Origin: Bosea sp. AS-1 | Lineage (GTDB): Bacteria; Pseudomonadota; Alphaproteobacteria; Rhizobiales; Beijerinckiaceae | Reading direction: 5' to 3' | Assembly (NCBI RefSeq): GCF_002220095.1 | Contig: NZ_CP022372.1 | Span: 2,204,501-2,268,500, forward strand | DNA length: 64,000 nt | Shown here: positions 18,121-26,387 of the stretch, one piece after another | How the letters are laid out: each line of letters opens with the position of its first letter | How positions within the stretch are numbered: the first letter of the stretch is position 1 | The notes under the pieces: generated by a model | Told to the model about the DNA's origin: nothing | Database searches by the model: none | What the model saw: only the letters and a program-made list of their open reading frames with translations | Made by a program: the position numbers and the translations under genes

Positions 18121-19410
18121 ATGCTGACCGGTTCCTACCGCAAACGGCTCGAAGCCGACCTGATTCGCTGGGTTCACGAGGGTTGGGTGACGCCCGACGG
18201 CGCCGGAGCCATCCGGCGCGATGTCGCCCGCGAACATGCCGGCTTTCGCCTGCCTGCCCTGCTCGGGCTGTTCGGCGGCCTCCTGATCGCATCCAGCGTC
18301 GCCGCCTTCGTCGCGGCGAACTGGGAGGCGATCCCGCGGCTCGTGAAGCTCGCGATGATTCTGATTGCGATCGCCGTCGCCTTCACCGTTGCCTACCGCC
18401 TGCAGAAGGCAGGCTCGACGGGCGGCGCGGATGCGGCGGCGACCTGCGGGGTGCTGATCTTCGGGGCCGGGCTCGCACTCGTCGGCCAGATGTATCATCT
18501 GCCGGAGGACTGGCCGGGCGGGGCAATGCTGGTCGCGGTCGGCGCGCTGGTCGCCGCCTTCCTGATGCGCTCAAACGGGGCGCTGGCGATCGCCTTCGCC
18601 GCGCTCTGTGCCTGGAGCGGCGGGCGCTGGGACGAGGCTGCCGGACGAATGCATTACGGCTTCTTCGTGCTCTACCTGCCGGCGCTCTGGATCGCACTCT
18701 CGCGCAGCAACCGGCTGGTGCATCACCTGGCTGTGCTGGCCGCCGCCTTCTGGCTCGGCACGGCACCCGGAATATGGCTGATGCATTCCTTCGACTACGG
18801 GCTTCTGGCCTATGGCCTCGCCATCGCGGTCGTTTTCGTCGCGCTGGGTGCGCTGGCGCTCGACCGGGGCGGGCCGGCGCTGCTGACCGCCTGCCTGCCC
18901 TGGGGCCTGATCGGCATGGTGATCGCGCTCAATGCCGAGCTGGCCCGCATCCTCGACGATCATGAAGCGCGGGCAGGGCACGCCTTCCTGTTCGTCTTCT
19001 ACGCCTATGCCGCAGCCGTTCCCTTGAGCGTTCTGCTCGGCGTGATGGCGCGCGAACGACGCTTTGCCTGGCCTCTGACCGCGGGGCTGCTGTTGGCGCT
19101 GCTGGTGCCGGTGGTGTTCTGGACCGACCGCGTCGCCGGGATGCCCGGCCGCATTGCGGTAGCGAGTCTCATCCTGCTCTCGGCGACCGCGCTGGTCGTC
19201 GCGGGGGCTGCGGGCGGAATCAGGCGGATCCTGACGGCCGGCTCGTTCCTGTTCGGCATCGCGATCCTCATCCTGCTCTGGCAGACCATCGGCACGCTGC
19301 TCGACCAGTCGCTGTTCTTCCTGGTGGCTGGCGCGGCCCTGCTCGCCACCGCCTGGGGCGCGAGGCGATTGTTCGCCAGGCTCAACAGCCCGGCCGGGGA
19401 GGCTGCCTGA
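18121..19410 (+). CDS. DUF2157 multi-pass membrane protein
   Basis: A 429-residue protein: an N-terminal cytoplasmic segment (RLEADLIRWVHEGWVTPDGA, about residues 9-28) typical of DUF2157, then 11-12 hydrophobic helices filling the rest. DUF2157 proteins have no assigned activity. The gene ends with TGATG so that its stop overlaps the start of the GDYXXLXY gene by one base, which implies translational coupling. The pair DUF2157 + GDYXXLXY is a recurrent unit in proteobacteria and may form one membrane complex. Confidence 0.87.
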   Translation: MLTGSYRKRLEADLIRWVHEGWVTPDGAGAIRRDVAREHAGFRLPALLGLFGGLLIASSVAAFVAANWEAIPRLVKLAMILIAIAVAFTVAYRLQKAGSTGGADAAATCGVLIFGAGLALVGQMYHLPEDWPGGAMLVAVGALVAAFLMRSNGALAIAFAALCAWSGGRWDEAAGRMHYGFFVLYLPALWIALSRSNRLVHHLAVLAAAFWLGTAPGIWLMHSFDYGLLAYGLAIAVVFVALGALALDRGGPALLTACLPWGLIGMVIALNAELARILDDHEARAGHAFLFVFYAYAAAVPLSVLLGVMARERRFAWPLTAGLLLALLVPVVFWTDRVAGMPGRIAVASLILLSATALVVAGAAGGIRRILTAGSFLFGIAILILLWQTIGTLLDQSLFFLVAGAALLATAWGARRLFARLNSPAGEAA

Positions 19411-20024
19411 TGCGTGTGCTTTCCGCCGATGCCATCGCCGCCAAGGTGCCGCCGCTGTGGCGCGCCGTTGCGACCGCGCTGCTGCTGGTGTTCGGATTGC
19501 TGGCGCTCGTCCAGCAACGGGCCGGCATCCTGAGCAGCGGCACCGAGATCCGGCTGCCCACCGTACCGGTTGATCCGCGCGACCTGTTCCGCGGCGACTA
19601 TGTCGTCTTCAGCTACCCGATCAGCGTCGTCGACACCGGCAAGGACGCCGGAACCTTCAAGAGCGGCGAGACCGTCTATGTGACGCTCGGGCGCGACGCG
19701 GAAGGGTTCGCCCGCGCGGTCGGCGTGTCGCGGAACTGGCCCTCGACCGGCGGCGATGCCGTGGTGATCGCGGGCCGCGTGACCTCGACCAGCGCCTGCG
19801 CACTCAACGATTCGGGCGAGTTCGACTGCAATGGCGACCGCCGTCGCCTGCGCATTGCCTACGGCATCGAGAGCTATTTCGTGCCGCAGGGCGAGGGGCG
19901 GGCGATCGAGACGACGGACAAGGCGCGCATCGAGGTCGTCGTCGCGGTTTCGTCTTCGGGAGAGGCTGCGATCAAGCGGCTGCTGATCGACGGCAAGGCG
20001 GTCTATGCGGAGCCGCCCTATTGA
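19410..20024 (+). CDS. GDYXXLXY-domain membrane-anchored protein
   Basis: A 204-residue protein with one transmembrane helix (about residues 20-40, VATALLLVFGLLALVQQRAG) and an external domain. The signature appears as RGDYVVFSY near residues 63-71, close to the family name motif GDYxxLxY, preceded by VPVDPRDLF. The domain ends in the repeated hydrophobic strand KRLLIDGKAVY. Function is unknown; coupling to the upstream DUF2157 gene is the main clue. A hairpin terminator follows within 45 bp. Confidence 0.87.
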   Translation: MRVLSADAIAAKVPPLWRAVATALLLVFGLLALVQQRAGILSSGTEIRLPTVPVDPRDLFRGDYVVFSYPISVVDTGKDAGTFKSGETVYVTLGRDAEGFARAVGVSRNWPSTGGDAVVIAGRVTSTSACALNDSGEFDCNGDRRRLRIAYGIESYFVPQGEGRAIETTDKARIEVVVAVSSSGEAAIKRLLIDGKAVYAEPPY

Positions 20025-20066
20025 GGCCTTGAACGACCGTCACCTTATCTTGATCGGCTGTCTGGA

Positions 20067-20096
20067 GGCCGCGGGCGTAAGATGCCTGCGGCCTTT
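20067..20096 (+). terminator. Hairpin after the GDYXXLXY gene
   Basis: GGCCGCGGGC (20067-20076) pairs with GCCTGCGGCC (20084-20093, one G-U pair) followed by TTT. A short T-run makes it a moderate intrinsic terminator for the DUF2157-GDYXXLXY operon. Confidence 0.6.
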
Positions 20097-20287
20097 CGAA
20101 TGCCGGTCGGTTCATCACACGGGCTTGTGACAACGCGCCGCGTGACGGGGAACTGCTCCAGTAATATGAACGGCAGATGAACGGATTCTGCAGATGATGT
20201 TCATGTTCCGCCGATCGGGCGGAACCGATCGTCAGGTGCGAGCGTTCCGTTCTTCGTCCGACGAAGCCTGCCAAGGGACTGCCTTCC

Positions 20288-21511
20288 GTGTCGTCAGACC
20301 CGTCATTCAAGCGCTTCATGCTGTTCGGCCGCCGCGCCGAAGGCGTGTCGCGTCGGCCGTCGGGGCGCGACATCCGGATCGACATGATCCGCGGACTGGC
20401 GCTGCTGATCATCTTCATCAACCACATGCCGGGGAACGTGGTCTCGGCCTATATGCCGAATAATTTCGGCTTCTCCGACGGTGCCGACGCCTTCGTGCTG
20501 CTGGCCGGAGTCTCGGCGACGCTGGCCTATGGCGGGCTGATCGAAACACGCGGCTTCCCGGTCGCTGCGCTGAAGCTCGGCGCGCGGATCTGGACGCTCT
20601 ACATCGCCCATATGGCAGTGTTCATCCTCGTCTGCGGCGTGATCGCCATCGCGGTGACGCGGACGCAGAACCCCCTCTATATCGAGGCGATCAACATCCA
20701 GCCGTTCTTCCGCGACACGGTCGATGCGCTGATCGGCGCGCTGACGCTGACCTACCAGCCATCCTATCTCGACATCCTGCCGCTCTATATCGTGCTGCTG
20801 GCGCTGTTCCCGGCGATCTATTACGGCGTGCGCTTCAGCCCGGCACTGACGCTGACCTGCTCGTTGCTCGTCTGGCAGGTGGCGCTGGCCCTCGAGCTCA
20901 ACCTGCCCAATTCCGGCGGCCACTGGTTCTTCAACCCGTTCGCCTGGCAGGTGATCTTCACGCTTGGCGTCATCCTCGGCCGCGCGGCGCAACTCGGGAT
21001 CACGGCGCCCCAGCTGCGTTGGCTCGACGCGGTTGCCATCGCCTTCCTCGTCTTTGCCTGGGTGGTGAAGATCCCGGTCGGCAATCCGACCGGCGTCGCC
21101 ATGCTGAACGACTGGTTCGACTCCGTTCAGCTCGGCTCCGACAAGACCAATCTCGCCTGGAGCCGGCTCCTGCATCTCGGGGCCCTGGCCTGGCTCGCCA
21201 TTCGCTGGCTGCCGGCCAGCGGAATGCTCACGCGCTCGGTGGTCGGGCGGGCTCTGGCCTGCTCGGGACGCAACTCCCTGCATGTCTTCTGCGTTGGTAT
21301 CGTGCTGGCGATCATCGGGCAGATCGTGCTTGCGGAAACGTCGTTCGCCCTGGACGTTCAGTTGCTGCTTTGCGCCGGCGGCGTTACAGTGTTGACAGGG
21401 CTAGGGATTTTCCTGTCGTGGTACCGTTCGATCACGAGTCGCGATCAGCGCGCGGAGCCTGTCGAGGCGTCTGGCGCGCAGGCACAGCGGCCATCTTTCT
21501 CGCCGCGCTGA
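20288..21511 (+). CDS. opgC: OpgC family membrane acyltransferase-like protein
   Basis: A 407-residue protein with about ten transmembrane helices. The opening RDIRIDMIRGLALLIIFINHMP has the R-G-[LI]-A-[LI]...H pattern of OpgC and related acyltransferase-3 proteins, and SDGADAFVLLAGVSATLAYGG is typical of OpgC. OpgC adds succinyl groups to osmoregulated periplasmic glucans at the inner membrane. The start is GTG 20288. Its 3' end overlaps the probable start of the SGNH hydrolase gene, suggesting that the two act together, perhaps on glucan acyl groups. Confidence 0.85.
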   Translation: MSSDPSFKRFMLFGRRAEGVSRRPSGRDIRIDMIRGLALLIIFINHMPGNVVSAYMPNNFGFSDGADAFVLLAGVSATLAYGGLIETRGFPVAALKLGARIWTLYIAHMAVFILVCGVIAIAVTRTQNPLYIEAINIQPFFRDTVDALIGALTLTYQPSYLDILPLYIVLLALFPAIYYGVRFSPALTLTCSLLVWQVALALELNLPNSGGHWFFNPFAWQVIFTLGVILGRAAQLGITAPQLRWLDAVAIAFLVFAWVVKIPVGNPTGVAMLNDWFDSVQLGSDKTNLAWSRLLHLGALAWLAIRWLPASGMLTRSVVGRALACSGRNSLHVFCVGIVLAIIGQIVLAETSFALDVQLLLCAGGVTVLTGLGIFLSWYRSITSRDQRAEPVEASGAQAQRPSFSPR

Positions 21512-22260
21512 CCTCGCTCGGCTCGGCCGCGCCCCCCGTTTCGCCAGCCTCGGTGGACACACGCTGCCGCGCTGGGGCGATGCAGCCATTCCATCCGATC
21601 ATTCCGGCGGCGCGCAAGGCGATCCAGGAGACGGGGCGCCTGACGATCGTCGCACTCGGCTCCTCCACCACCGCGGGTTCCGGCGCCAGCGCCGAGGACA
21701 GGAGTTATCCCTTCGTCCTTCAGAGCGAGCTGCGCCGGCGGCTGCCGGGGGTGGAGGTGCGGGTCATCAACAAGGGCATCGGCGGCCAGTCGGCCTATGA
21801 CATGCTGCTCAGGATGGACAGCGACGTCATCGACGAAAAGCCTTCGGTGGTGATCTGGCAGACGGTGGTCAACGACGCGATCCGGGACATCGGCGAGGAA
21901 AAGCTCGCCAAGATCCTGCGCAAGGGCATCGCCAAGGCACGGGCCGCTGGCATCGACATGATCCTGATGGACCTGCCCTGGCTCGCGCGGGAAGGGCGCT
22001 ACCCGCATTTCGACGAATACCGGGCCGTGCTGGCGAAGACGGCGGAGCAGCAGGGCGTTTCGCTGTTCCCGCGCTATGCGATGATGAAGGGCTGGTCGCG
22101 CTCGAAGCAGTTCACCGAGGAGGAGCTCGTCGGCATGAACGGGCTGCACCTCGTCGATGCGGGCTATCGCTGCCTCGCCTCGCGCATCGCCGATGGCATC
22201 GTGTCGGCTGTCGGCGAGATCAAGATCCAGACAATGGGCAGGATGGGGCGGGTCGATTAG
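21418..22260 (+). CDS. SGNH/GDSL-family hydrolase, probably secreted
   Basis: The family signature begins at VALGSSTTAGSGASAED (the GDSL block with nucleophile serine in GSSTT), followed by NKGIGGQSAYDML (block II glycine), VVIWQTVVNDA (block III asparagine) and a C-terminal D-x-x-H-like GLHLVDAGY. The start is not certain. GTG 21418 gives 280 residues with a signal-like hydrophobic stretch (TAAIFLAALTSLGSAAPP) and overlaps opgC by 94 bp; the open frame reaches back to 21019, which is opgC shadow. The enzyme would remove acyl or ester groups from glycans or lipids in the periplasm; the tie to OpgC suggests glucan substituents. Confidence 0.8.
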   Translation: MVPFDHESRSARGACRGVWRAGTAAIFLAALTSLGSAAPPVSPASVDTRCRAGAMQPFHPIIPAARKAIQETGRLTIVALGSSTTAGSGASAEDRSYPFVLQSELRRRLPGVEVRVINKGIGGQSAYDMLLRMDSDVIDEKPSVVIWQTVVNDAIRDIGEEKLAKILRKGIAKARAAGIDMILMDLPWLAREGRYPHFDEYRAVLAKTAEQQGVSLFPRYAMMKGWSRSKQFTEEELVGMNGLHLVDAGYRCLASRIADGIVSAVGEIKIQTMGRMGRVD

Positions 22261-22284
22261 TGGCGGCGCGCCCGACCGGATCCG

Positions 22285-23229
22285 CTACTTCGCCAGGACC
22301 TCGATGTCGCGGTCGACGCCGGATTCGACCTTGAAGTCGCGCGAATAGACCTGACCCTCCTGCCGGGCGATCAGCACATAGTCGCCCTCGGCCAGGATCA
22401 CCTGGGGGAAAGCGCCGATCGCCTCGCGGATGACGTCGCCACCCGGCGTCAGCACGCTGAAGGCGGTGCCGGCGAAGGCTTCTCCACCTGCGGCGGCGAC
22501 GAGCTTCAGCGTCACCTTGGCGGCGCGGTGATGCAGCGTCGCATCGGTGACCTTGCCGGTCTCGACACGGACGTCGGCACGCTGGATGGCGTTGGAATCG
22601 CCATAGGTCGAGACGACGTGATAGGTGCCTTCCGGCAGGCGGATGAGATCGCCGGCCTTGGCGCCATTGGTGACGAGGCGCCCTTCGGAGTTGCCTTGCA
22701 GCGGCACGAAGACCTGGAAGGTGAGCTGGGCCGCCGGGATCGGCGTATCGCCGATCGAGCCTGCCAGCGTGAGGGCGCCGGCGCTGATCGTCACCTGATC
22801 GTTCAGCCCCTGGGAGCCGAGCGTGATGCGCTTCGTGCCGCTGGCGAAGCCATAGGCCGCGTGCACGATGTAGCTGCCCGGCAGCAGCGAGAAGCTCGGA
22901 TTGGCGCTGGTGGAGCGGGCGACGATGCGCGGCGCCGAACCGTCCGCGGTTTCGGCGAGAACACGCCAGTTCAGCCCGGAGCGGATCGGCTTGCGGTCAT
23001 TGGCGAACTGGGCGCCGAGCGAAAGCTGGACGGCGGCGGCCGGCCAGCCGGGCTGCTGCGGAGCGGGCTGCGGGGCGGGGGGATCGCCGGGCGTCTGAGC
23101 CGGCTGCGCCTCTTCCGGCCGGGGCGGCGGAATCTGGGCAGGCGCGAGCGAGGGGGCGAGCAGGGCCGCGAGCAAGCCAAGCACGCCGAGGGCGCGGCGG
23201 CCAGCTTCGAAGCCATCCAGTTCAAACAT
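22285..23229 (-). CDS. Conserved periplasmic protein with Pro-rich linker
   Basis: A 314-residue protein from ATG 23229 with a signal peptide (VLGLLAALLAPSLAPAQ), then a proline/glutamine-rich linker (residues about 32-65) and repeated beta-rich modules. The motifs GSYIVHAAYGF, GTYHVVSTYGD and GDYVLIARQEG recur about every 90-100 residues in the mature part, so three to four Ig-like or carboxypeptidase-regulatory-like repeats are likely. No catalytic residues are visible. The open frame upstream to 23694 is antisense to the nitroreductase gene and is excluded. Confidence 0.75.
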   Translation of the reverse strand: MFELDGFEAGRRALGVLGLLAALLAPSLAPAQIPPPRPEEAQPAQTPGDPPAPQPAPQQPGWPAAAVQLSLGAQFANDRKPIRSGLNWRVLAETADGSAPRIVARSTSANPSFSLLPGSYIVHAAYGFASGTKRITLGSQGLNDQVTISAGALTLAGSIGDTPIPAAQLTFQVFVPLQGNSEGRLVTNGAKAGDLIRLPEGTYHVVSTYGDSNAIQRADVRVETGKVTDATLHHRAAKVTLKLVAAAGGEAFAGTAFSVLTPGGDVIREAIGAFPQVILAEGDYVLIARQEGQVYSRDFKVESGVDRDIEVLAK

Positions 23230-23332
23230 GCATTTCGTCCTCAACGCCCTTGCCGTGATGTATGAGCAGGCTCGCTTGTCCTCATCATGGCAAAGGCATA
23301 GGTCACGATCACCGCCATAGATCGGATGCTTC

Positions 23333-23902
23333 ATGACCGATACGCTCTCCCTGCTCAAGCTGCGTCGCTCGGTGCCGCCGCAGTTCCTCACCGCTCCCGG
23401 CCCCGAAGGGGCGCAGCTCGACGAGCTCCTTGCCATCGCCGCGCGCGTTCCCGACCACGGCAAGCTCGCGCCCTGGCGCTTCATCGTCTTCAAGGGCGAC
23501 GCCCGCAACCAGGCGGCCGAGGTGGTGGCGCGGGTTTTCCGCGAACGCAACCCGCAGGCCAGCGAGGAGCAGGTCGAGTTCGAGCGCAAGCGGCTGACCC
23601 ATGCGCCCGTCATCGTCGGGGTGGTGTCGCGGGCGCGCGAACACGTCAAGATTCCGCTCTGGGAGCAGGAATTGTCGGCGGGCGCGGTCTGCATGACGAT
23701 GCTCGTCGGCGCCTATGCCATGGGCTATGCCGGCTCCTGGCTGACGAACTGGTTTTCCTTCGACCGCGAGGTGCTGACCGCCTTCGGCCTCGCCGCCGAC
23801 GAGCGCATGGCCGGATTCGTCCATATCGGCACGCCGACCGCGCCGATCAGCGATCGCGACCGGCCGGTGATGGCCGATATCGTCAGCTACTACGGGAGCT
23901 GA
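23333..23902 (+). CDS. Nitroreductase family flavoprotein
   Basis: A 189-residue FMN-dependent oxidoreductase. The phosphate-contacting motif LKLRRSVPP at the N-terminus, ARVPDHGKLAPWRFIVF near 35-51 and GYAGSWLTNWFSFD are typical of the short YdjA-like nitroreductase branch. It would reduce a nitro compound or quinone with NAD(P)H; the natural substrate is unknown. It is followed after four bases by a flavin reductase-like gene, so the two are probably one operon handling FMN chemistry. Confidence 0.9.
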   Translation: MTDTLSLLKLRRSVPPQFLTAPGPEGAQLDELLAIAARVPDHGKLAPWRFIVFKGDARNQAAEVVARVFRERNPQASEEQVEFERKRLTHAPVIVGVVSRAREHVKIPLWEQELSAGAVCMTMLVGAYAMGYAGSWLTNWFSFDREVLTAFGLAADERMAGFVHIGTPTAPISDRDRPVMADIVSYYGS

Positions 23903-23906
23903 CGCG

Positions 23907-24512
23907 ATGATCTACTCGGCGACGCGGGACGATCTCGGCTTCGCGCATGATCCGTTCAAGGCGATCGTCGCGCCGCGGCCGATCGGCTGGATCACGGCGT
24001 TGAGCGCCAAGGGCGAGGTCAATCTCTCGCCCTACAGCTTCTTCAACGCGATCTCCTCGCGGCCGAACCTCGTCATGTTCTCCTCGGAAAACAAGAAGGA
24101 CGCGGTCGCCTTCATCGAGGAGACGGGCGAATTCACCTGTTCGCTGGTCTCGGGCGCATTGATGCAGCAGATGAACCTGACCTCGGCGCCGCTGCCGCGC
24201 GGGCAGAGCGAATACCCCCATGCCGGGCTCGCCATGGCGCCGTCGCGCTTCGTCAAGCCGCCCCGGGTCGCGGGCACGCCGGCGGCGCTGGAGTGCAAGT
24301 CCGTCTCGATCCAGCAGCTCAAGGACGTCGATGGGAACGAGGTACCGCGCTGGATGGTGATCGGCCAGGTCGTCGGAACCTTCATCGACGACGCCTATGT
24401 CAAGGACGGGCGCTTCGACACCGCAGGCGCAAATCCGGTCGCCCGCTGCGGCTATGCCGACTATGCCGAGGTGACACGCCTGTTCTCGCTGCAGCGGCCC
24501 GCGGGCGGGTAG
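23907..24512 (+). CDS. Flavin reductase-like FMN-binding protein
   Basis: A 201-residue member of the flavin reductase-like family. It carries FKAIVAPRPIGWITALSAKGEVNLSPYSFFNAISSRPNLVMF, the FMN-binding split-barrel start, and NPVARCGYADYAEVTR near the C-terminus, characteristic of the DIM6/NTAB-type group. It may bind FMN and reduce it, or act as an FMN-containing partner. Placed four bases after the nitroreductase gene. Confidence 0.88.
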   Translation: MIYSATRDDLGFAHDPFKAIVAPRPIGWITALSAKGEVNLSPYSFFNAISSRPNLVMFSSENKKDAVAFIEETGEFTCSLVSGALMQQMNLTSAPLPRGQSEYPHAGLAMAPSRFVKPPRVAGTPAALECKSVSIQQLKDVDGNEVPRWMVIGQVVGTFIDDAYVKDGRFDTAGANPVARCGYADYAEVTRLFSLQRPAGG

Positions 24513-24575
24513 ATCATCGCGCGTCCATTCGGACGCAATCACGATGATCGGTCTTGGCCCGATGCTCCGGGCTCG

Positions 24576-24794
24576 TCAGCCGCCGTCGACCACCGGCCCC
24601 TTCACCCGGTAGTCGCCGAGTTCGGCCAGCGTCTTGTTGATCGCCGCGGCGTCGATATTCGCGCCTTCCGGCAACGTCAGACGCGGCGGATCGAGCGTGA
24701 CCTTGGCGCCCGGTGCCAGGGCCGTCGCGGCGCGCTCGACGCGGGAGGCACAGCCGCCGCAATGCATGCCGGAAACCTCGAAAACCTGAGTCAT
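24576..24794 (-). CDS. Heavy-metal-associated (HMA) copper chaperone-like protein
   Basis: A 72-residue protein with one ferredoxin-like HMA domain: the metal-binding MHCGGCASR (CxxC) is at residues 9-17, followed by a typical LDPPRLTLPEG and LGDYRVKG. It resembles CopZ/CopP-type chaperones that carry Cu(I). No copper ATPase gene is adjacent, so its partner lies elsewhere. Start ATG 24794 is used; ATG 24803 (MIPMTQ) is an alternative. It lies 19 bp after the CoA lyase gene on the same strand. Confidence 0.85.
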   Translation of the reverse strand: MTQVFEVSGMHCGGCASRVERAATALAPGAKVTLDPPRLTLPEGANIDAAAINKTLAELGDYRVKGPVVDGG

Positions 24795-24813
24795 TGGAAT
24801 CATCTCCGGCCGA

Positions 24814-25692
24814 TCATTCAGCCAGTTTGCGAGCGCGGGCGACAAGCCGCTCGGCCCGGATCAGATGCGGGCGATCCAGCATTTCACCCTGAAGGCCGAT
24901 CACGCCCGCGCCCGGATTGGCGGCAAAGAGCGCGATGATCTGCTCGGCCTTGGCGAGCGATTCAGGCGAGGGCGCGAAGATCTCGTTGATCGGGGCGATT
25001 TGCGCCGGATGGATCGCCATCTTGCCGGTGAAGCCGTCCCGGCGGGCGGCGATGCATTCCGCCCTGAGCCCGGCCTCGTCCCGGAAATTGGTGAAGACAC
25101 TGTCGATCGCATCCACCTGGGCCGCGCTTGCGCCGAACAGCGTCAGCGTGCGGGCCAGGCGGTAGGGGTCGGTATAGCTGCCGTTCTCCAGCCGGTTGGT
25201 CTCGGCGCCGAGATCGGCGGAAAGGTCCTCGGCGCCCCAGGTCAGCGCCATCAGCCGGTGCGAGGCGCGGGCGTAGGTGCCGAGCCCGAAGACGCCCTTG
25301 CCGTTCTCGGTGGCGATCGGGAGGATGCGCGTCGTGCCGTCCGGAAGCTCGGCTTCCGCCTCGCGCACCGCGATCTTGGCAGCGAGATGGCCGACATCGA
25401 CGCCGCCTTCCGATTTCGGCAGCATGATCGCGTCCGGCGCGCCGGGCATCACCGCGTCGAGATCGGCATCGCTCAGGCCGGTGGCAAGGGCGTTGATCCG
25501 TACGATCAGGAAGGGGCGGTTCGGCAGGGCCTGTGCCGCATCCAGGAAATCGCGCGTGACGGTGCGAGCCTGCGGCTTGGCGTCGAGCGCCACGGAGTCC
25601 TCGAGGTCGAGGATCAGCGCGTCGGCGCCGCTCTCCAGGCCCTTCTGCTGCTTCTTCGGGCTGTCGCCCGGCACGAACAGGAGCGAGCGCAT
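24814..25692 (-). CDS. HpcH/HpaI-family CoA ester lyase (CitE-like)
   Basis: A 292-residue TIM-barrel protein from ATG 25692. It has MRSLLFVPGDSPKKQQKG (CoA/substrate entry), LILDLEDSVAL (Mg-binding region), RINAL, IMLPKSEGG, PIATENGKGVF with the metal-binding glutamate, and KMAIHPAQIAPIN at the end, all characteristic of CitE-like malyl-CoA or citramalyl-CoA lyases. The five-base spacing from the upstream MaoC-type hydratase suggests that the two steps act in series on a CoA thioester, as in the ethylmalonyl-CoA or itaconate routes. The exact substrate is not determined. Confidence 0.88.
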   Translation of the reverse strand: MRSLLFVPGDSPKKQQKGLESGADALILDLEDSVALDAKPQARTVTRDFLDAAQALPNRPFLIVRINALATGLSDADLDAVMPGAPDAIMLPKSEGGVDVGHLAAKIAVREAEAELPDGTTRILPIATENGKGVFGLGTYARASHRLMALTWGAEDLSADLGAETNRLENGSYTDPYRLARTLTLFGASAAQVDAIDSVFTNFRDEAGLRAECIAARRDGFTGKMAIHPAQIAPINEIFAPSPESLAKAEQIIALFAANPGAGVIGLQGEMLDRPHLIRAERLVARARKLAE

Positions 25693-25697
25693 CCGGG

Positions 25698-26195
25698 TCA
25701 GACCGCGACCGTGGCAGGGGCGGGGTGCTTGCGCATGAAGGCCTGGCGCCGGCACTGGGCGACCAGCGTGCCATCCTGCTTGTAGGCCTTATGGAGAAAC
25801 TCGACGATGCCGGCGTCGGGGCGCGAGCGCGACTCGCGCTTGGCGACGATCTCGGTGGTGCAGTTCACCGTGTCGCCCTCGAAGAGCGGGGCCGGGAAAG
25901 CGACGTCGGTCATGCCGAGATTGCCGATGGTGGTGCCGACGGTGGTGTCGTTCACCGAGATGCCGATCATCAGCCCCAGCGTGAACAGCGAGTTCATCAG
26001 CGGCTTGCCCCACTCGGTCTCCGTCGCACAGAAATGCGCGTCGATATGAAGGGGTTGCGGGTTGAGCGTCATGTTGGAGAACAGCATGTTGTCCATCTGC
26101 GTGACGGTCCGCGTCAGGCCGTGCTCGATGACGGCACCGACCTGGAAATCCTCGAAATAGATCCCGCCGCGCTTGTGACGCACCAGTTCGGCCAT
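25698..26195 (-). CDS. MaoC-family hot-dog dehydratase
   Basis: A 165-residue single hot-dog domain. ATG 26195 is preferred over ATG 26201 because GGAG ends seven bases before it. The family hydratase signature appears as DNMLFSNMTLNPQPLHIDAHF (Asn/Asp and His of the R-specific hydratase 2 motif) and NSLFTLGLMIGISV. It would hydrate an enoyl-CoA or dehydrate a 3-hydroxyacyl-CoA. It is co-transcribed with the CoA ester lyase. It is half the size of mesaconyl-CoA hydratase, so it may form a dimer for function. Confidence 0.87.
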   Translation of the reverse strand: MAELVRHKRGGIYFEDFQVGAVIEHGLTRTVTQMDNMLFSNMTLNPQPLHIDAHFCATETEWGKPLMNSLFTLGLMIGISVNDTTVGTTIGNLGMTDVAFPAPLFEGDTVNCTTEIVAKRESRSRPDAGIVEFLHKAYKQDGTLVAQCRRQAFMRKHPAPATVAV

Positions 26196-26387
26196 CGACA
26201 TTCTCCGCATCAAAGATGCCGGCCAGTGAGCCGGCGCGAAAAGTCGTAAAGGGCGTTCTGCCGGGAGGGAAGCGGAAAGCATCCGGTTAACCGGCGCCGG
26301 CAGGGCCTTAACCCTTCGCTTACCATAATGGAGGCAATCTTGTGGCGCGTCCCCGCAGCTTCGCGGCGCGGCGCGTCGAGACCGCCG

